A stretch of DNA of 64,000 bases from positions 6,292,288-6,356,287 of the forward strand of contig NC_037269.1 in NCBI RefSeq assembly GCF_000002425.4. The letters run 5' to 3'. Made by a program: the position numbers and the translations under genes. The stretch is from Physcomitrium patens. Taxonomy: Eukaryota; Streptophyta; Bryopsida; Funariales; Funariaceae. Below the pieces are notes generated by a model, which was not told the origin of the DNA, did no database searches, and saw nothing but the letters and a program-made list of their open reading frames with translations. Shown here piece after piece: positions 1-11,457 of this stretch (positions within the stretch are counted from its first letter, which is position 1; the number at the start of each line of letters is the position of its first letter).

Positions 1-2
1 AT

Positions 3-1394
3 CCGGAAGATGGGTCTAATGTGGCGCATGGCAGAATTATTGGTATAGATGAGGTGGTACTGAACAAGGTATTATATCTTCCCATGGGTGAGTTGCCAAT
101 ATCGGGAGATCTGGAGTTTGATTTTGTTTCAAGCAACTACTTCAAGTAGGGAAATGAAGCATTTGAGAAGAATCAAGGGTGAAAAACAGCGGATGCGCTT
201 TTGCTAGAGCTAGTAGAATGGATGCGGTTTGTGCAGAAGAAATTAGGGTTGAATCGGCATACGACATATATATCGAGAAGATTGTTATTTTTGGCAATTG
301 TGACGTTGGAGGGGATGGTCTTCAATTGGACAGCATATGTTGCAACAAGGATCCATGCGGAATTGGACACGAAGAGGAGAACAGGGAAGGTTACGACGTT
401 ATTGTGTTCCAATTACGTGTGTAGCGTCATTAAGTATTAGTTGCAGCAACTAGTATTGGTGGCGAGATCGGGACCTGTAGCGACGGAGACAAGACCGGAG
501 CCAGTACCAATACCATCAACACCAGTAGAAGGAGCGCCGATAGCAGAATGCAGTCAAGCTAGGAATCGCGATCGGACCAATGCGAGTTCATCATCAACGG
601 AATTGGTCCCCCCCAGCACCAGTAGGACAGAAGCAACACCAGTATCAGTGCAGTATTTTCAACGGGTGGATTAATTGGGAGGAAGTCAGCAGGCAGGAGA
701 GCTTAAGGAGTTGATCTTGGCACAGATTAACCAGCTGCATTTGGCAGTTGTAAGGATGGACAACGAGCTGAGTCTTTGACAAAAATTGGAGGAGAAGAAT
801 AAGATTTTGGAAAAGCAACAGCAGAAGATCGAGGATTTACAACGCGTTTCAGTAACGGATGCCCTCAAGTATGCTAAATTGGAGCACCAAGTCAAGGAGA
901 GAGAAGGAGAATAGACCAGGCAGCACAAGATGATGAAGACTCTGGCGGAGCTTAACAAGCAGGAGTGTATTGAGTTGCGAAACCAGTGTCAAGAGGAAAT
1001 GAATTGGGCAGAAGAATTGGCCACCGAGAAGACTAAATCGGAGGACGATTTACGTAGGCAGTCAGAGAGTTCAAAGGTGGAGAACGAGAAGTTAACACTC
1101 CGGATTCAGGAATTAGAAGCCGAGGTGTCTATATTGAACAAGTAGAAGGAAGCAGCCAATCCCGCCAGTACATCGTCAGGAGAATCGGAGATACAGGTGC
1201 ATGTACTCAAAGAGCAGCTGAAGGAGCGAGACAACCAAATCGCATTATTGGAATCTCAGGTGCGCACATTGGGAGCGTTGAACGAAGATCTGACAGCCCA
1301 ACTTAAAGAAGAGCAGATAAAAGAGGGAGAGGAAGACGAAGCCAACCCAATAATGAAGCATATTGGAACAGAACAAGGCGAACAACAAGTTTAA
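3..1394 (+). pseudogene. Decayed coiled-coil protein gene of unrecognised family (3' part)
   Basis: One reading frame runs across the whole interval, interrupted only by nonsense codons (for example near 147, 180, 438, 672, 777, 912 and 1143) and no frameshift that I can see. The N-terminal part (from about 84) starts MGELPISGDLEF and holds WMRFVQKKLGLN and a hydrophobic helix around LLFLAIVTLEG. A Pro/Ser/Thr-rich linker follows (about 470-660), then about 230 codons of heptad-like charged coiled coil (ELKELI, KLEEKNKILEKQ, ELEAEVSIL, QLKERDNQIALLE). The stops are of the kind made by CAG to TAG and TGG to TGA changes, so decay by cytosine deamination is likely. I do not recognise the family. 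It could be a host gene or an accessory ORF of a large retroelement. The 5' end lies outside the window. Confidence 0.5.
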
Positions 1395-2196
1395 AAATTG
1401 GAGGAAGAAGATGATGTACAAATGTTGTAAAATTGGTGTATATTGGTGTTTGCGAGGATGCTGCACAACTAGGAATAAGACTATGTAGAATTAGTAATTG
1501 GTCTTCGAAACCCCATACCAATTCTTTGTTGGTAAAATCTGGAATTGGTCGGATGGTTACCAATTGGTATTGGTAAGAATTGGTAGTTAGCGGGAAAAGC
1601 GGTTAACAGGCCAAAATACATACCTTTTGGAATCTGTTAACTGCCATGTCAGTTGAGTAGGATAAGTGGGTTGAAGAAGATGACCTCCGGGCCAGATTGT
1701 GATGATTGTGAGTCAGGATAAAGCTTGGAGCTACCCTTTTGTTTTCTTTGCTTTTGTGTTTTTCTTTAGTATTGGATTTAAGAAAAAGATTGTTGAAACT
1801 GTGATTGAGATATTGAAAATTATGAATTCGAATTAATTAATTTGGAGAAAGAAAGTGTAATTGTGATAATAGAGATTATTGCATTGTGATAGTAGCACTA
1901 GAAGATTGAGTAAAAGTAAAAGAATTGAGAATTGAAGTACTGTGGAAAGAGATTAAGCATCTTGTAGATGTCAAGAATGTTAGTGATATTTAGTAGCTGC
2001 AGGACAGTGAACGATTGTAGAGATTGTGAAAGGATTGAATTGAGATGAGGAAGAGAACTTTGGAAGTTTTAGATAGTTAATACATAATCAATTGTGACAT
2101 AACATATCCAATTCATACAAAGAGTCTTTCCCCGAGATCGAATCCACCTATACTGATCAAATATCTTGGTATTTTGAGTCTGAGTCAAACGATGAT
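1395..2196. other. Non-coding stretch between the coiled-coil pseudogene and element A1
   Basis: No ORF or RNA gene that I can support. The first part may be 3' untranslated DNA of the preceding pseudogene. Homology to the family A polymerase begins on the minus strand at about 2197, so this stretch contains the truncation point of element A1. Confidence 0.4.
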
Positions 2197-5100
2197 TATA
2201 ATACCTTATTCATCCCATTCATCATATGCGCAACTGAGTTGGTTGCGCCTTGAGGAAGAGAGCACATTCTAACCAATCCAAGTGGTGTCCTTATTGTTGT
2301 CATATCTCTACTTCCTTCAACAAGTTGAAATTGATCATAACCTGAATACAAATCACCCATTCAATAGATCGCCCTTCCAACAAACGCCTCAGCGAATTCA
2401 TCAACAATAGGCCCAATTCCTACATTCCTGATAGTTACTGCATTCACCGGTTGCATATCTTGAATAAACAGTAGTGACCCATTCTTCTTAGGTACCATAA
2501 ATCATCGACTAGAATATGCGCAAATGAAGGCTCCAATATTTTCATCTTTATCTTTTCTTTTAATAGTTCAACCAATTTAGGTTAATATGTCCTCGGTACT
2601 GGAATCGGTCTTAGATTCCAAGGTACATGCGGTACAGTGAAGATAACCATAGGTGTTATAATATTCGGATCTATACACCCAATTTCATGAGATTCGAAGG
2701 CAAACGATCTACCTTGTTTAGCCAACAACTTTTTTGAAACAAGTAATTGCCTCCGGCAATAAAGAACCATCAGAACTAATCTTCAATTCTTCAAAAGTCT
2801 CTTTAGTAAACTGATGTCTAATACTCATTGGATCTCTTAAACTTGCTTTTTTTGATGCTTCTCCCATTTTTTCTTTAGAATCTTATGGTAATGATCCGGC
2901 AACAGGCTTTACCTTCTTATCTGTCATTTTATATCTCGTCTCTACAGTGACTTCTAGTGCTTGAAAAGATTCAACTATGGTATAAACCTCTCTTGAATGA
3001 ATTTCAACAATCTTATCATTATTCCCTAACCCAATAGATGTAATCAATTCCAATGAATCTTCCAGTCCATTTTTTTCATAAACACCTAAAATCCTCTCAT
3101 CATCTTATAATGTCTCTAATTTGCGTAATTTTCCTTCAATATTATATAATCTTTTTCTTTCCTTTCTTTTAAAATCATCAACTTTCTTATACATAATATT
3201 TCCATTCCCCAATACACCAATAAAACTCGCATCAAAGGCACCTTTATCTTATGAGAGTACCTCCTCTTTTGTACCTTCATAATCTCGCTTTGCAGTGGTA
3301 CCTCCCCAAAATCCTTAAATCCTTCAACAATCTTCGGCAATGGTTTCTCCCTCAACCTATCACGATTCTGTTCATGGTTAGGAGGTACTGTTAGAAATTG
3401 TATAGCTTTCCTACCATCTTCGCTCCATACCCTTGCATAAGAAGAACCATCGCCAAGTAATTTTGTTTCCATCCGTGTTGCCGTGATATAAGGTTGTCTT
3501 AAAATCAACGGATAAGACGTTGTATCTTGAACAAAGAAATGTTGCTCCGTCGCAACATTCCCAATCCGAATTTTGACATCTGGACAAGCTCCGTATAATT
3601 CGCCCCGTGTGTTATTAGCTGCTCGAATTGCCCATCCATGTTCCATATCAATTGGCCATTTTTGCTTCTTATAAAGATCTTTAGACATGAGATTTATTTC
3701 AGAACCATGGTCGACTAAAGCAACAATTGGTTCTTCTATATCTCCTACTTTCACCAATACCTTAGTAGTTGCCCTTGCCCAATGCTTTTGAGTATAATGG
3801 CTCAAAGTTTCTATTTCTTTGTCACTGGAATCTTTGAAACGTACTCGTTGATTATATCCATTCTTTTCATTTGATGGTTGCTTGTAACCAATATCAACCC
3901 CTTTTTCATCTTTATATATTCTTGCATCAATAGCATGACTCATTCCAATTTTGCCCATTAATTGCCTCTTTCGCTTAATGCTATCAATGATAACATCATG
4001 AAACTCCTTCTTTGCAATTCTCAAGACCTCTTTCAATGTGAATTCTACCTTAGCGTTTAATATACGTTCTTCCAACACCCCTTTCAAATTTGTTGCCGCT
4101 TCAATGTCAGAAAGTAGCTTATAAGCAATTAATTTGTCCTTATCTTTTGTCTCCTTTGTTTTTTCTCTCAATGATACTGAGGTATCCTTTACAGGCAATT
4201 CTTGTGAAGCTGCCTCTCGGGCCTTGTCTCCTTGAGTTTATCTCTTAGAAGAATTTCCTTCTCTGTATCATCAAAATTTCCTCGTCTCTTTTCTTCCATC
4301 AAAGCTTCATGTTGGCTCTAAGCAATATATTCATGAACTGAAAGAGACTCAATAGGATCCTCCAAACCTGTTCTACCTCATATTGTAGCTGCAGTCATCA
4401 ATAACGCTTCTCGAGGTAATTTCCCTTCTTGCATTGTAGAAACGGCAGAAGCCCAAAACTCACTAGTTTCCGTACTTCCACCAATTTCATCATCTACTCT
4501 AGCACCATAACTTGCACTTTCTCGTGCTGCTGTTTCATGCTCTTTTAAGTAATCTTGAATCAATACTTTCATTCGTCCCTTGCCAAAATTGGTTTGAAGA
4601 AGATCCTCCCTATCTTTCAATGCTATCTTACCATCTTTCCAACAAATAATTCTTTGCCGTATCATATTATTAAATTCATTGCAATCTTTTCTAGTGTGTG
4701 AAGCGTTATCACACCAAATGCATCTTTGTACATATCCTTGCTTTGAAACATTCTTCAAATTGTTTGTAGAAGTATTCTCTTCAAATCTTGCCAATTTGAT
4801 TTGAAGATCTCGCATTCCTCGTATAATTTCTTCCATCTCCATATCTGCTTTCTTTAATAAGGATGTCAAAGGTTGAACTGTAGGTATTGTTGGTGGTATT
4901 GTACGTACTGGAGCTTTGGGTACTTGTAGTGTTTTCAGAATATTGCTCCTATCCTTCCTCCTTTCTCTTTTTGTAAGCAACCTCACCACATCTTCAATGT
5001 TCTTCTACTTTGTTGTCAATCCTTCATCTTCTTCTTTGTCTTCAAGAAGGAGTTCTAATTTCCCTTGCAATTCTCCATCAGCAGCATGAAGAAATAGATC

Positions 5101-5661
5101 AACTTTGTTTGGCTCCAATGTCAATTTTTCTACCTTCAATAATTGAGAGTACTGCCTTTCATATTCCTTTAGTATCTCTGTTGCTTGCAAATTCTTATTA
5201 GGCCATTCAATCCATTCCAAAAACAACTTCTTAGTAACGCGATCAACATCTTTCAAGAAATATTTGTCTTTCAATGCATGTGAAAAAACCTCCCATGAAT
5301 TCCCATAATGATCTGTAATCGATGTAATATGGTCTTTTATCTTCGGTATCGTGGCAAGTCCAAATAATTCAACCATTTTTTTCTCAGAAACTCGATTTAA
5401 TTTCATTTCACAAAAATAACATCTTAAATACCTTGAAATATTTCTTCCATAAAATTGATCAATTTTATTGACCACTGCTTGTAATGCTTTGGTTGCCAAA
5501 GCTTCTTTTTTATCATTGCTTTCTTATTGCTGCATTGATAATGAGCAGGCTTGAAACATACTACCAATAGATGGATCCATGTACATACCTTGTCCTTTCG
5601 AAGAATTCCCACCAGAAACTCCTGCCAAAAATCCTTCAAAACTTTTATTTTCGTTTTTCAT
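2197..5661 (-). pseudogene. Family A retrotransposon gag-pol fragment (copy A1, 3'-truncated)
   Basis: Read on the minus strand, gag starts at the ATG at 5661 (MENKN-like start conserved in the copy at 34498). It continues through a helical capsid-like part (5499-5005, IDQFYGRNISRYLR) and a CCHC zinc knuckle (CIWCDNASHTRKDC, about 4740-4690). A protease-like domain follows (4198-3116) with VALVDHGSEINLM, where DHGS stands in place of DTG/DSG. Then come RT N-terminal blocks (2770-2197) with FTVPHVPWNLRP and MGDLYSGYDQF, which carries the first catalytic Asp. Homology stops before the F-x-DD box, so this copy lacks the RT active-site pair, RNase H and integrase. Stops and frameshifts break it. 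It is a second copy of the element at 33,088-50,139 and shares its order, but lies in the opposite orientation. Confidence 0.8.
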
Positions 5662-5731
5662 AAAATAAAAATAAAATCAAACGAAATCCAATACCTTCCA
5701 CTTCAAGCTTTCACGTCGAGTTCACCACTTA

Positions 5732-6970
5732 TGTTGTATCACGTGCTTTATGCTCGAAAACGCGTCGGGCGTTTGGCTGTAAAAGGTAGTATAGAGATTT
5801 GCCAATATTCAAGCAATCTATCGGTTTTTGACTGTTGGAATATAAACGACTACAAGAATACACCGTAAATCTTTACGGTTACCTTTTGACTGCTCGCCGA
5901 AGTCCTTTTTGCCCCAGTCGGTAGGTCTCTAGACGTTACAGAGAACCCCGAATAACCCAAACTGCTAATCTTCGATACCGCTTTACACTCACGAAATTGT
6001 AACCACTGACTGTCTCGTTAGATTAACCCAACAAATTTCATTCATTCCGCACACTCATTCCTATAGACACCCTTTCAATTCTTCATCATAGACGTAACTC
6101 GATTTCACAAAACAGTCAAGAGTAATCAAACCCACTTCATTAAAAATCCCAATTCACGGTTTCAACACTTCGATTATTCAACAACGATTGCCTCAGTCTT
6201 CCCAAAATCCTATGAAGTAAAAAAATCCAATTCTTTGTCTTTTTTTTCTTCCCGAAGTATGAAGCTCCTCTCTAATCCTTCTCAAAAACCCCCTTTTTTT
6301 TTCCTCCCAAAAAGAGACTCCTCTCTCCCCCTTTCTTAACCTTAATTCTGAATTTCTTCCATCTTTCGTCTTGGATCTAAAATTGGCTTCCGCTGTCAAT
6401 CTTGGATCCGAAATTGGCTCTCGCCTTCAGGTTTAGACCCGAAATTGGCTCTCGCCAACAGAGCTTTCTCCTCCGTTTTTACCTTTAAGAGATCCTTTTA
6501 TCAAAAGGACATTCTCGGAATGGCACAAAGGACGGAACAGCCTGAAACGGAAATAGAGCCCTGTAATCGGAACTACATTGAGTCGTCCGACCAATTCAGA
6601 TCTCATATTGGCTAAGAGGACCCGGATTGGATGTCTTGAGATTGAACCGCATTGGGTTGCTCGATCAATTCAGGTCCCATATTCGATAAGAGACCAGTAA
6701 TAAGATCCGGATGTTTTCGTAATTAAATCAAATTAGTCCTTTGCATTAGATTGGCTGAGGCCCGTAGAAAGACCTGGGTTTTTCCGTAATTAGATTGCAT
6801 TGGGTTTCCTGACCAATTCAGTTCTCATATTGGCTAAGAGGACCCGGATTGGATGTCTTGAGATTGGACCGCATTGGATTGCCCGACCAATTCAGGTCTC
6901 ATAATGCGTAAGAGGACCCGAATTGGATGTCTTGAAATTGGATCTAATTGGTTCTTCGAACGAGGCTCAC
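5732..6970 (-). repeat. LTR of family A (copy A1, 5' LTR, outer end truncated)
   Basis: On the minus strand the LTR ends at 5732 (GCACGTGATACAACA) and is followed by the same leader as after 34432. Its outer part is cut at about 6970, inside the region matching CGAAGAGCCAATTG of the complete LTRs, so about 240 bp of the LTR start is missing. It contains C/T-rich tracts, a 30-bp-scale repeat of the ATTGGCTCTCGCC type (6370-6470) and an 80-bp-scale repeat (6560-6960). Confidence 0.8.
6560..6960 (-). repeat. Imperfect tandem repeat (about 70-85 bp unit) inside LTR A1
   Basis: The phrase CCGACCAATTCAG...CTCATATTGGCTAAGAGGACCCGGATTGG..TGTCTTGAGATTG recurs at about 6587, 6660, 6807 and 6885. The LTR at 7066-8298 has two such units (about 7340-7470) and the complete family A LTRs have about one. 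Copy-number variation in the U3-like part of an LTR is commonly linked to enhancer function; that role is inferred here. Confidence 0.65.
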
Positions 6971-7065
6971 AAACTGAACAAAGACGTAGAGGACATATTT
7001 TAAATCAAACAGCAATTGGGTAAATTGGTGCATACCGGAGGATGCATAGGTATAGAGGGGGTGGA
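6971..7065 (+). other. 3' end of family A internal region with polypurine tract
   Basis: This strip matches 48681-48788, the internal sequence just before the 3' LTR of the complete A element (AATCAAACAGCAA, GGATGCA). It ends in a purine-rich tract (TAGAGGGGGTGGA) directly before the LTR start at 7066, as expected for the plus-strand primer. It joins abruptly to the truncated inverted LTR at about 6970. Confidence 0.7.
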
Positions 7066-8298
7066 TGTCGTGTTATAACATGAGTATACCATGAAAATAT
7101 AAAGAAAGGGGGAATTTTATTAATATTTAGTTACCTCGAATATTGGGGGCAATGACCAATTCCAATGCAAATACTGGGAGGCCAAGGTCAGTCACCCCGT
7201 TACAATTAGCCGAGGCATACTAAAATGCTTCGTTTGATTCCAATAATGGGAGTCAGCAAAAAAAAAATGAAAGAACCAATTCAACAACGGGTGAGCCTGG
7301 CTTGAAGAACCAATTGGATCCAATTTCAAAACATCGAATTTGGGTCCTCTTACACAATATGAGACCTGAATTGGTCGGGTAATCCAATGTGGTCCAATCT
7401 CAAGACATCCAATCCGGGTCCTCTTATCCAATATGAGATCTGAATTGGTTGGGCAATTCAATGTGGTCCCAATTATGGGGCTCCGATTCCGTTTTAGGCT
7501 GTTACGTCGTTTGTGCCGTTCCGGGAATGACCTTTCGGTAAAAAGATCTCTTAAAGGTAAAAATGGAGGAGAAAGCTTTGACGGCGGGAGCCAATTTTGG
7601 ATCCAAGCTTGACGGCGAGAGCCAATTTTAGATCCAAGCTTGACGACAGGAGCCAATTTCGGATCCAAGACGAAAGATTGGAGAAATTCAGAATTAAGGT
7701 TAAGAAATGGGGGGAGAGAATAGAGTTTTTTTAAGGAGGTTTTTGAGAAGGATTAGAGTGGAGCTTCATGCTTCGAGAAGAAAAAAAGACAGAGAATTGG
7801 GTTTTTTTTTTCTTCATAGGATTTTGGGAAGACTGAGGCAATCGTTGCCGAAGAGTCAAAGTATTGTAATGGTGAATCGGGATTTTTAATGAAGTGGGTT
7901 TGATTACTTTTGACTGTTTTGTGAAATCGAGTTACGTTTGTGATGAAGAATTAAGAGGGTGTCTACAGGATTGAGTGTGCGGAGTGAATGAAATTTGTTG
8001 GATTAATCTAACGAGACAGTCAGTAGATACAATATCGTGAGAGTTAAGCGGTATTGAAGATTAGCAGTTTGGATTGTTCAGGGTTCTCTGTAACGTCTAG
8101 AGACCTAACGGCTGGGACAAAAAGGACTTCGACGAGCAGTCGAAAGGCAACCGTAAAGATTTACGGTATATTCTTACAGTCATTTATATTCCAACATTCA
8201 AAAACTAATAGATTGCTTGAATATTGGCGAATCTCCATACTACCTTTTACAGCCAAACGCCTGACACATTCTCGAGCAGGAAAGCACGTAATACGATA
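7066..8298 (+). repeat. LTR of family A (plus orientation)
   Basis: Begins TGTCGTGTTATAACATG and ends near GCACGTAATACGATA, aligning along its length with the LTRs at 33088-34432 and 48789-50139. It carries two units of the 75-bp-scale repeat (7340-7470) and three units of a 31-bp repeat (7583-7672). It is an inverted partner of the LTR at 5732-6970, with the arms separated by about 340 bp. On its right the sequence changes at once to the gag of element B2. Confidence 0.8.
7583..7672 (+). repeat. Three tandem copies of a ~31-bp unit in LTR A
   Basis: GAGCCAATTTTGGATCCAAG-type units repeat three times (around 7590, 7621 and 7652), separated by GACGGCGA-like spacers. The inverted LTR has the complementary units at 6370-6470. 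Confidence 0.7.
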
Positions 8299-9038
8299 GC
8301 GTTCCAAGTTTCGAGGATTTGTCAATCAAATCACGTTGATAACAGTTTTATAGCCCGAACGCTATCCAACGGAGGAGTCACGTGTTGTGCTTGTTGGAAC
8401 CTTACTTACAGGGCAAGGTCTATCATGATTTGCTCCTTTGTTTGAGAAACGATCGTCCATACTAAACAACTTTGAAACCTTTTTGGAGGCGTTTGCGGAA
8501 GCATTTGGTGAATATGACAAGGTTCAATGGGCTATAACAAAGTTCCTGTTACTACGAGAAGGGATGCGCTATACATCAATCTATGCATCGGACTTCAGGC
8601 AATTAGTATGTGACATCAATTGAGATGAAGAAGCGTTGATAAGTCAATTCTATTGGGGTTTAAGGGACGATGTGAAGGATTTACTGTTAACTCTTTCTGA
8701 TCCACAAATGCTCAACGAAGCTATTAACCAAGCTGTAAAGTACGATAACCGCCTATTCTAATGCCACCAAGACCAACGTTCAAGACAACATATAGTTCGC
8801 CACACCCTAAATATGTCGGCAAGCAGCATGAATTCACATTTAGAGGTAGAAGACATGCAAATTAATGCAGTACGTGTCAAATCCCTTACTCTAGAAGAAA
8901 AAAAGTGGCATATAGAGAAAGGTCTATGCTTATATTGCGGTGAAGGCCACAAAGTTGAAAATTGCCCCAAGAAGCAAAATTGATGTATTGTCAAGACTAG
9001 AGGCACATTTATTCAGGAAAACAAGGATGCCCAGCCAT
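8299..9038 (+). pseudogene. Family B chromovirus gag fragment (element B2)
   Basis: Matches the middle and C-terminal part of the intact gag at 43140-44189: FRGF at about 8305, then VGTLL, FAPLFEK, YASDFRQLVCDI and LRDDVKDLLLTL. It ends with a CCHC zinc knuckle (CLYCGEGHKVENC, about 8930-8970, spacing shortened by one residue relative to B1). The N-terminal half is absent because family A sequence abuts at 8298. Nonsense codons (for example at 8621-8623) and frameshifts make it non-functional. Gag of this family forms the virus-like particle in the cytoplasm. Confidence 0.75.
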
Positions 9039-11457
9039 AATAGGAACCGTGTGGCTGGACAGTGAGATATCGCAACAACAATCAGGTTCCTTTCGTTTTG
9101 CTCAACTTGTCTTTTGTTTTACAATCCCTTTGCTTATTGGCTCCTAGAAACTGAGAACAATCCCTTTGCTTACAATCCCTTTGCTTAGCATTATTAGATT
9201 CAGGAGCATCTGCTTGTTTCTTAGACGAAGAATTTATAAAGCATCATAATATCCCTTTAGTACAAAAATCCAAACCTGTTCACGTTGAGGTCATAGATGG
9301 ACGACTTTTATTATCTAGTAGTGTCATCTATGAATCAGAACCTATAGAAGTGATGTTTAAGGGCCATAATAGTCATATTATTTTCAATATTATTAGAATT
9401 CCATCAAATCCTGTTATTCTTGGTCTTTCTTGGTTGGAAAAGCATAATCCATCTATAGATTGGAGGTTGCGGAAGATGACCTTTCTCACAAAACTACCCA
9501 AGAGCAAGCCTAGTAGAAAACCCTGAATAGAATAATTCTTATTCATTTGAGCAAGAGTGTTTATAAGATCGTTCAAGAAAGGCACACCATTTGTCATTTA
9601 TGCGGCTCCAACTATCGGGGAGAAGATCTCGACAGCAAGTATACCTGAGCAATATAAGGATTTTAAAGACGTATTTCAAAAGAAGAATGTCGACATGCTA
9701 CCAAAACACCGACCATATGATTGTGCCATTGACTTGCAGAAAGGAGCACAACCGCTTTTTTGGCCCAATCTACAATCTATCGCACATGGAGTTGGCGGAG
9801 TTGCAAAAGTACATCGATGAGATATTAGCCAAAAACTTCATCCGTCATTCAAAATCGTCAACTGGAACATCCATCTTATTTGTGAAGAAGAAAGATGGCT
9901 CGTTGTCGATGTACGTGAACTATCGAGGCCTCAACAAGGTAATAAAGAAGAATCGTTACCCATTACCCATGATTTCTGATCTCTTAGAACAACTTAAACA
10001 TGCAAGGAACTTTACAAAAATTGATCTAAGGAGAGCTTACAACCTCGTACGAATCAAGGAAGGAGATGAGTAGAAGACAGCGTTTCGTACAAGGTATGGC
10101 CATTTTGAGTATAATGTCATGCCCTTTGGTCTTACCAATGCTCCGACGATCTTTCAATATATGATGAATGTCATTTTTGAAGAGCACCTTGACGATTTTG
10201 TTGTCATCTATTTGGATGATATTTTGATATTCTCCAAAAATGAGAAAGAGCATGAAAAGCATGTTTGTTTGGTCTTGGAGAAACTACGCGAGCGAGGACT
10301 ATATGCCAAGTTAGAAAAGTGTTTATTTCATCAAATTGAGATGGAGTTTCTGGGGTTTGTTGCCACTACGGAAGGTTTGAAAATGAATCCCAAGAAGGTG
10401 GAAGCAATCATGTCCTGGGACGGTTAGAGACGTATAATGCTTTCTTGATTTTGCCAACTTCTATCGGATCTTCATCAAGAATTACTTTCAAGTTGCTGCT
10501 CTTTTCACTCGGTTGACATGTAAAGATGAGCTAGAATGGAGACCTCTAGCGGATAAGGCATTTCAAGACCTGAAGATCGCATTTACTATGGCTCCAATCT
10601 TGGTACATCTAGACTTTACAAAGGCTTTTTATTTAGAAACTGATGCTTCAAATTTTGCTTTGGGAGCTGTACTTTCACAAATGAGAGAAGACATGAAGTT
10701 CAATCTGGTTGCATTCTATTCTCGAAAGTTCTCTACTGTTGAAATCAATTATGAGATCCACGATAAAGAACTTCTTGCTATAGTAGATTCTTTCCAAGAA
10801 TGGCATCACTTTTTTGAAGGAGCTACACATCCAATGACCATATATACAAATCACAAGAATTTGGAGTATATTATGTCGGCTCGAGTTCTAAATTGACGTT
10901 AAGCTCGATGGAGTATGTTGCTATCTAGATTCGATTTTGTTATCACTTATCGATTTGGAAAGCAGCAAGGACTATCTGATGCCTTATCGAGGAGATCGTA
11001 TCTTGTACCAAAGACTGGAGAAGCAGCGTTTGATCAACAATATACGACAATGTTGAAGCAAGAGCAATTTCAGCTTTGCGCAACTATTGTGCCAATTAAT
11101 GCTGACTTCCTGAATCAGGTATGTGTCGTGACCATTGAAGATTCAATAGCCATTGATATCAAGTAGCATGCCAATGATGACAAGTTCAAGGTGGAGGGAG
11201 ATCTTTTATATTTTGAGGAGTGGTTGTATATCTCAAAAGAACTAGCACAACTCCGAGTTCTTCAATCTCACCACGATTTTCCAAGTGCGGGACATTTTGG
11301 ATTCAACAAGTCCTTAGAACTTATTTCTTGAGATTTTTGGTGGCTCCAAATGTGGAAGGATGTGAAAGATTTTGTCTTCTCTTGTGACATCTCTTCAAGA
11401 TTCAAGAATCCTCAATATCGCCCTTATGGACTCCTAAAGCCATTGTCGATTCTATAT
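9039..11457 (+). pseudogene. Family B pol: protease, RT, RNase H and integrase N-terminus (element B2)
   Basis: Domains in order are protease (about 9185-9290, LLDSGASACFLDEEF with catalytic DSG), RT (about 9760-10430) and RNase H (about 10600-10900, LETDASNFALGAVL and [13 protein letters not shown]). A connection (SRFDFVITY) and the start of the integrase zinc domain (about 11230-11460) follow. The RT shows [32 protein letters not shown] and the intact active site YLDDILIF. Several nonsense codons (10429, 10896, 11166) and frameshifts break it. At 11458 it is interrupted by solo LTR C1 and resumes at 13375. Confidence 0.8.
9121..9187 (+). repeat. Three copies of a 16-bp motif in B2 protease
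   Basis: ACAATCCCTTTGCTTA occurs at 9121, 9157 and 9172. The parental phrase occurs once at the matching place in B3 (about 16735). This is a local duplication, probably replication slippage, that also disrupts the reading frame. Confidence 0.7.
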
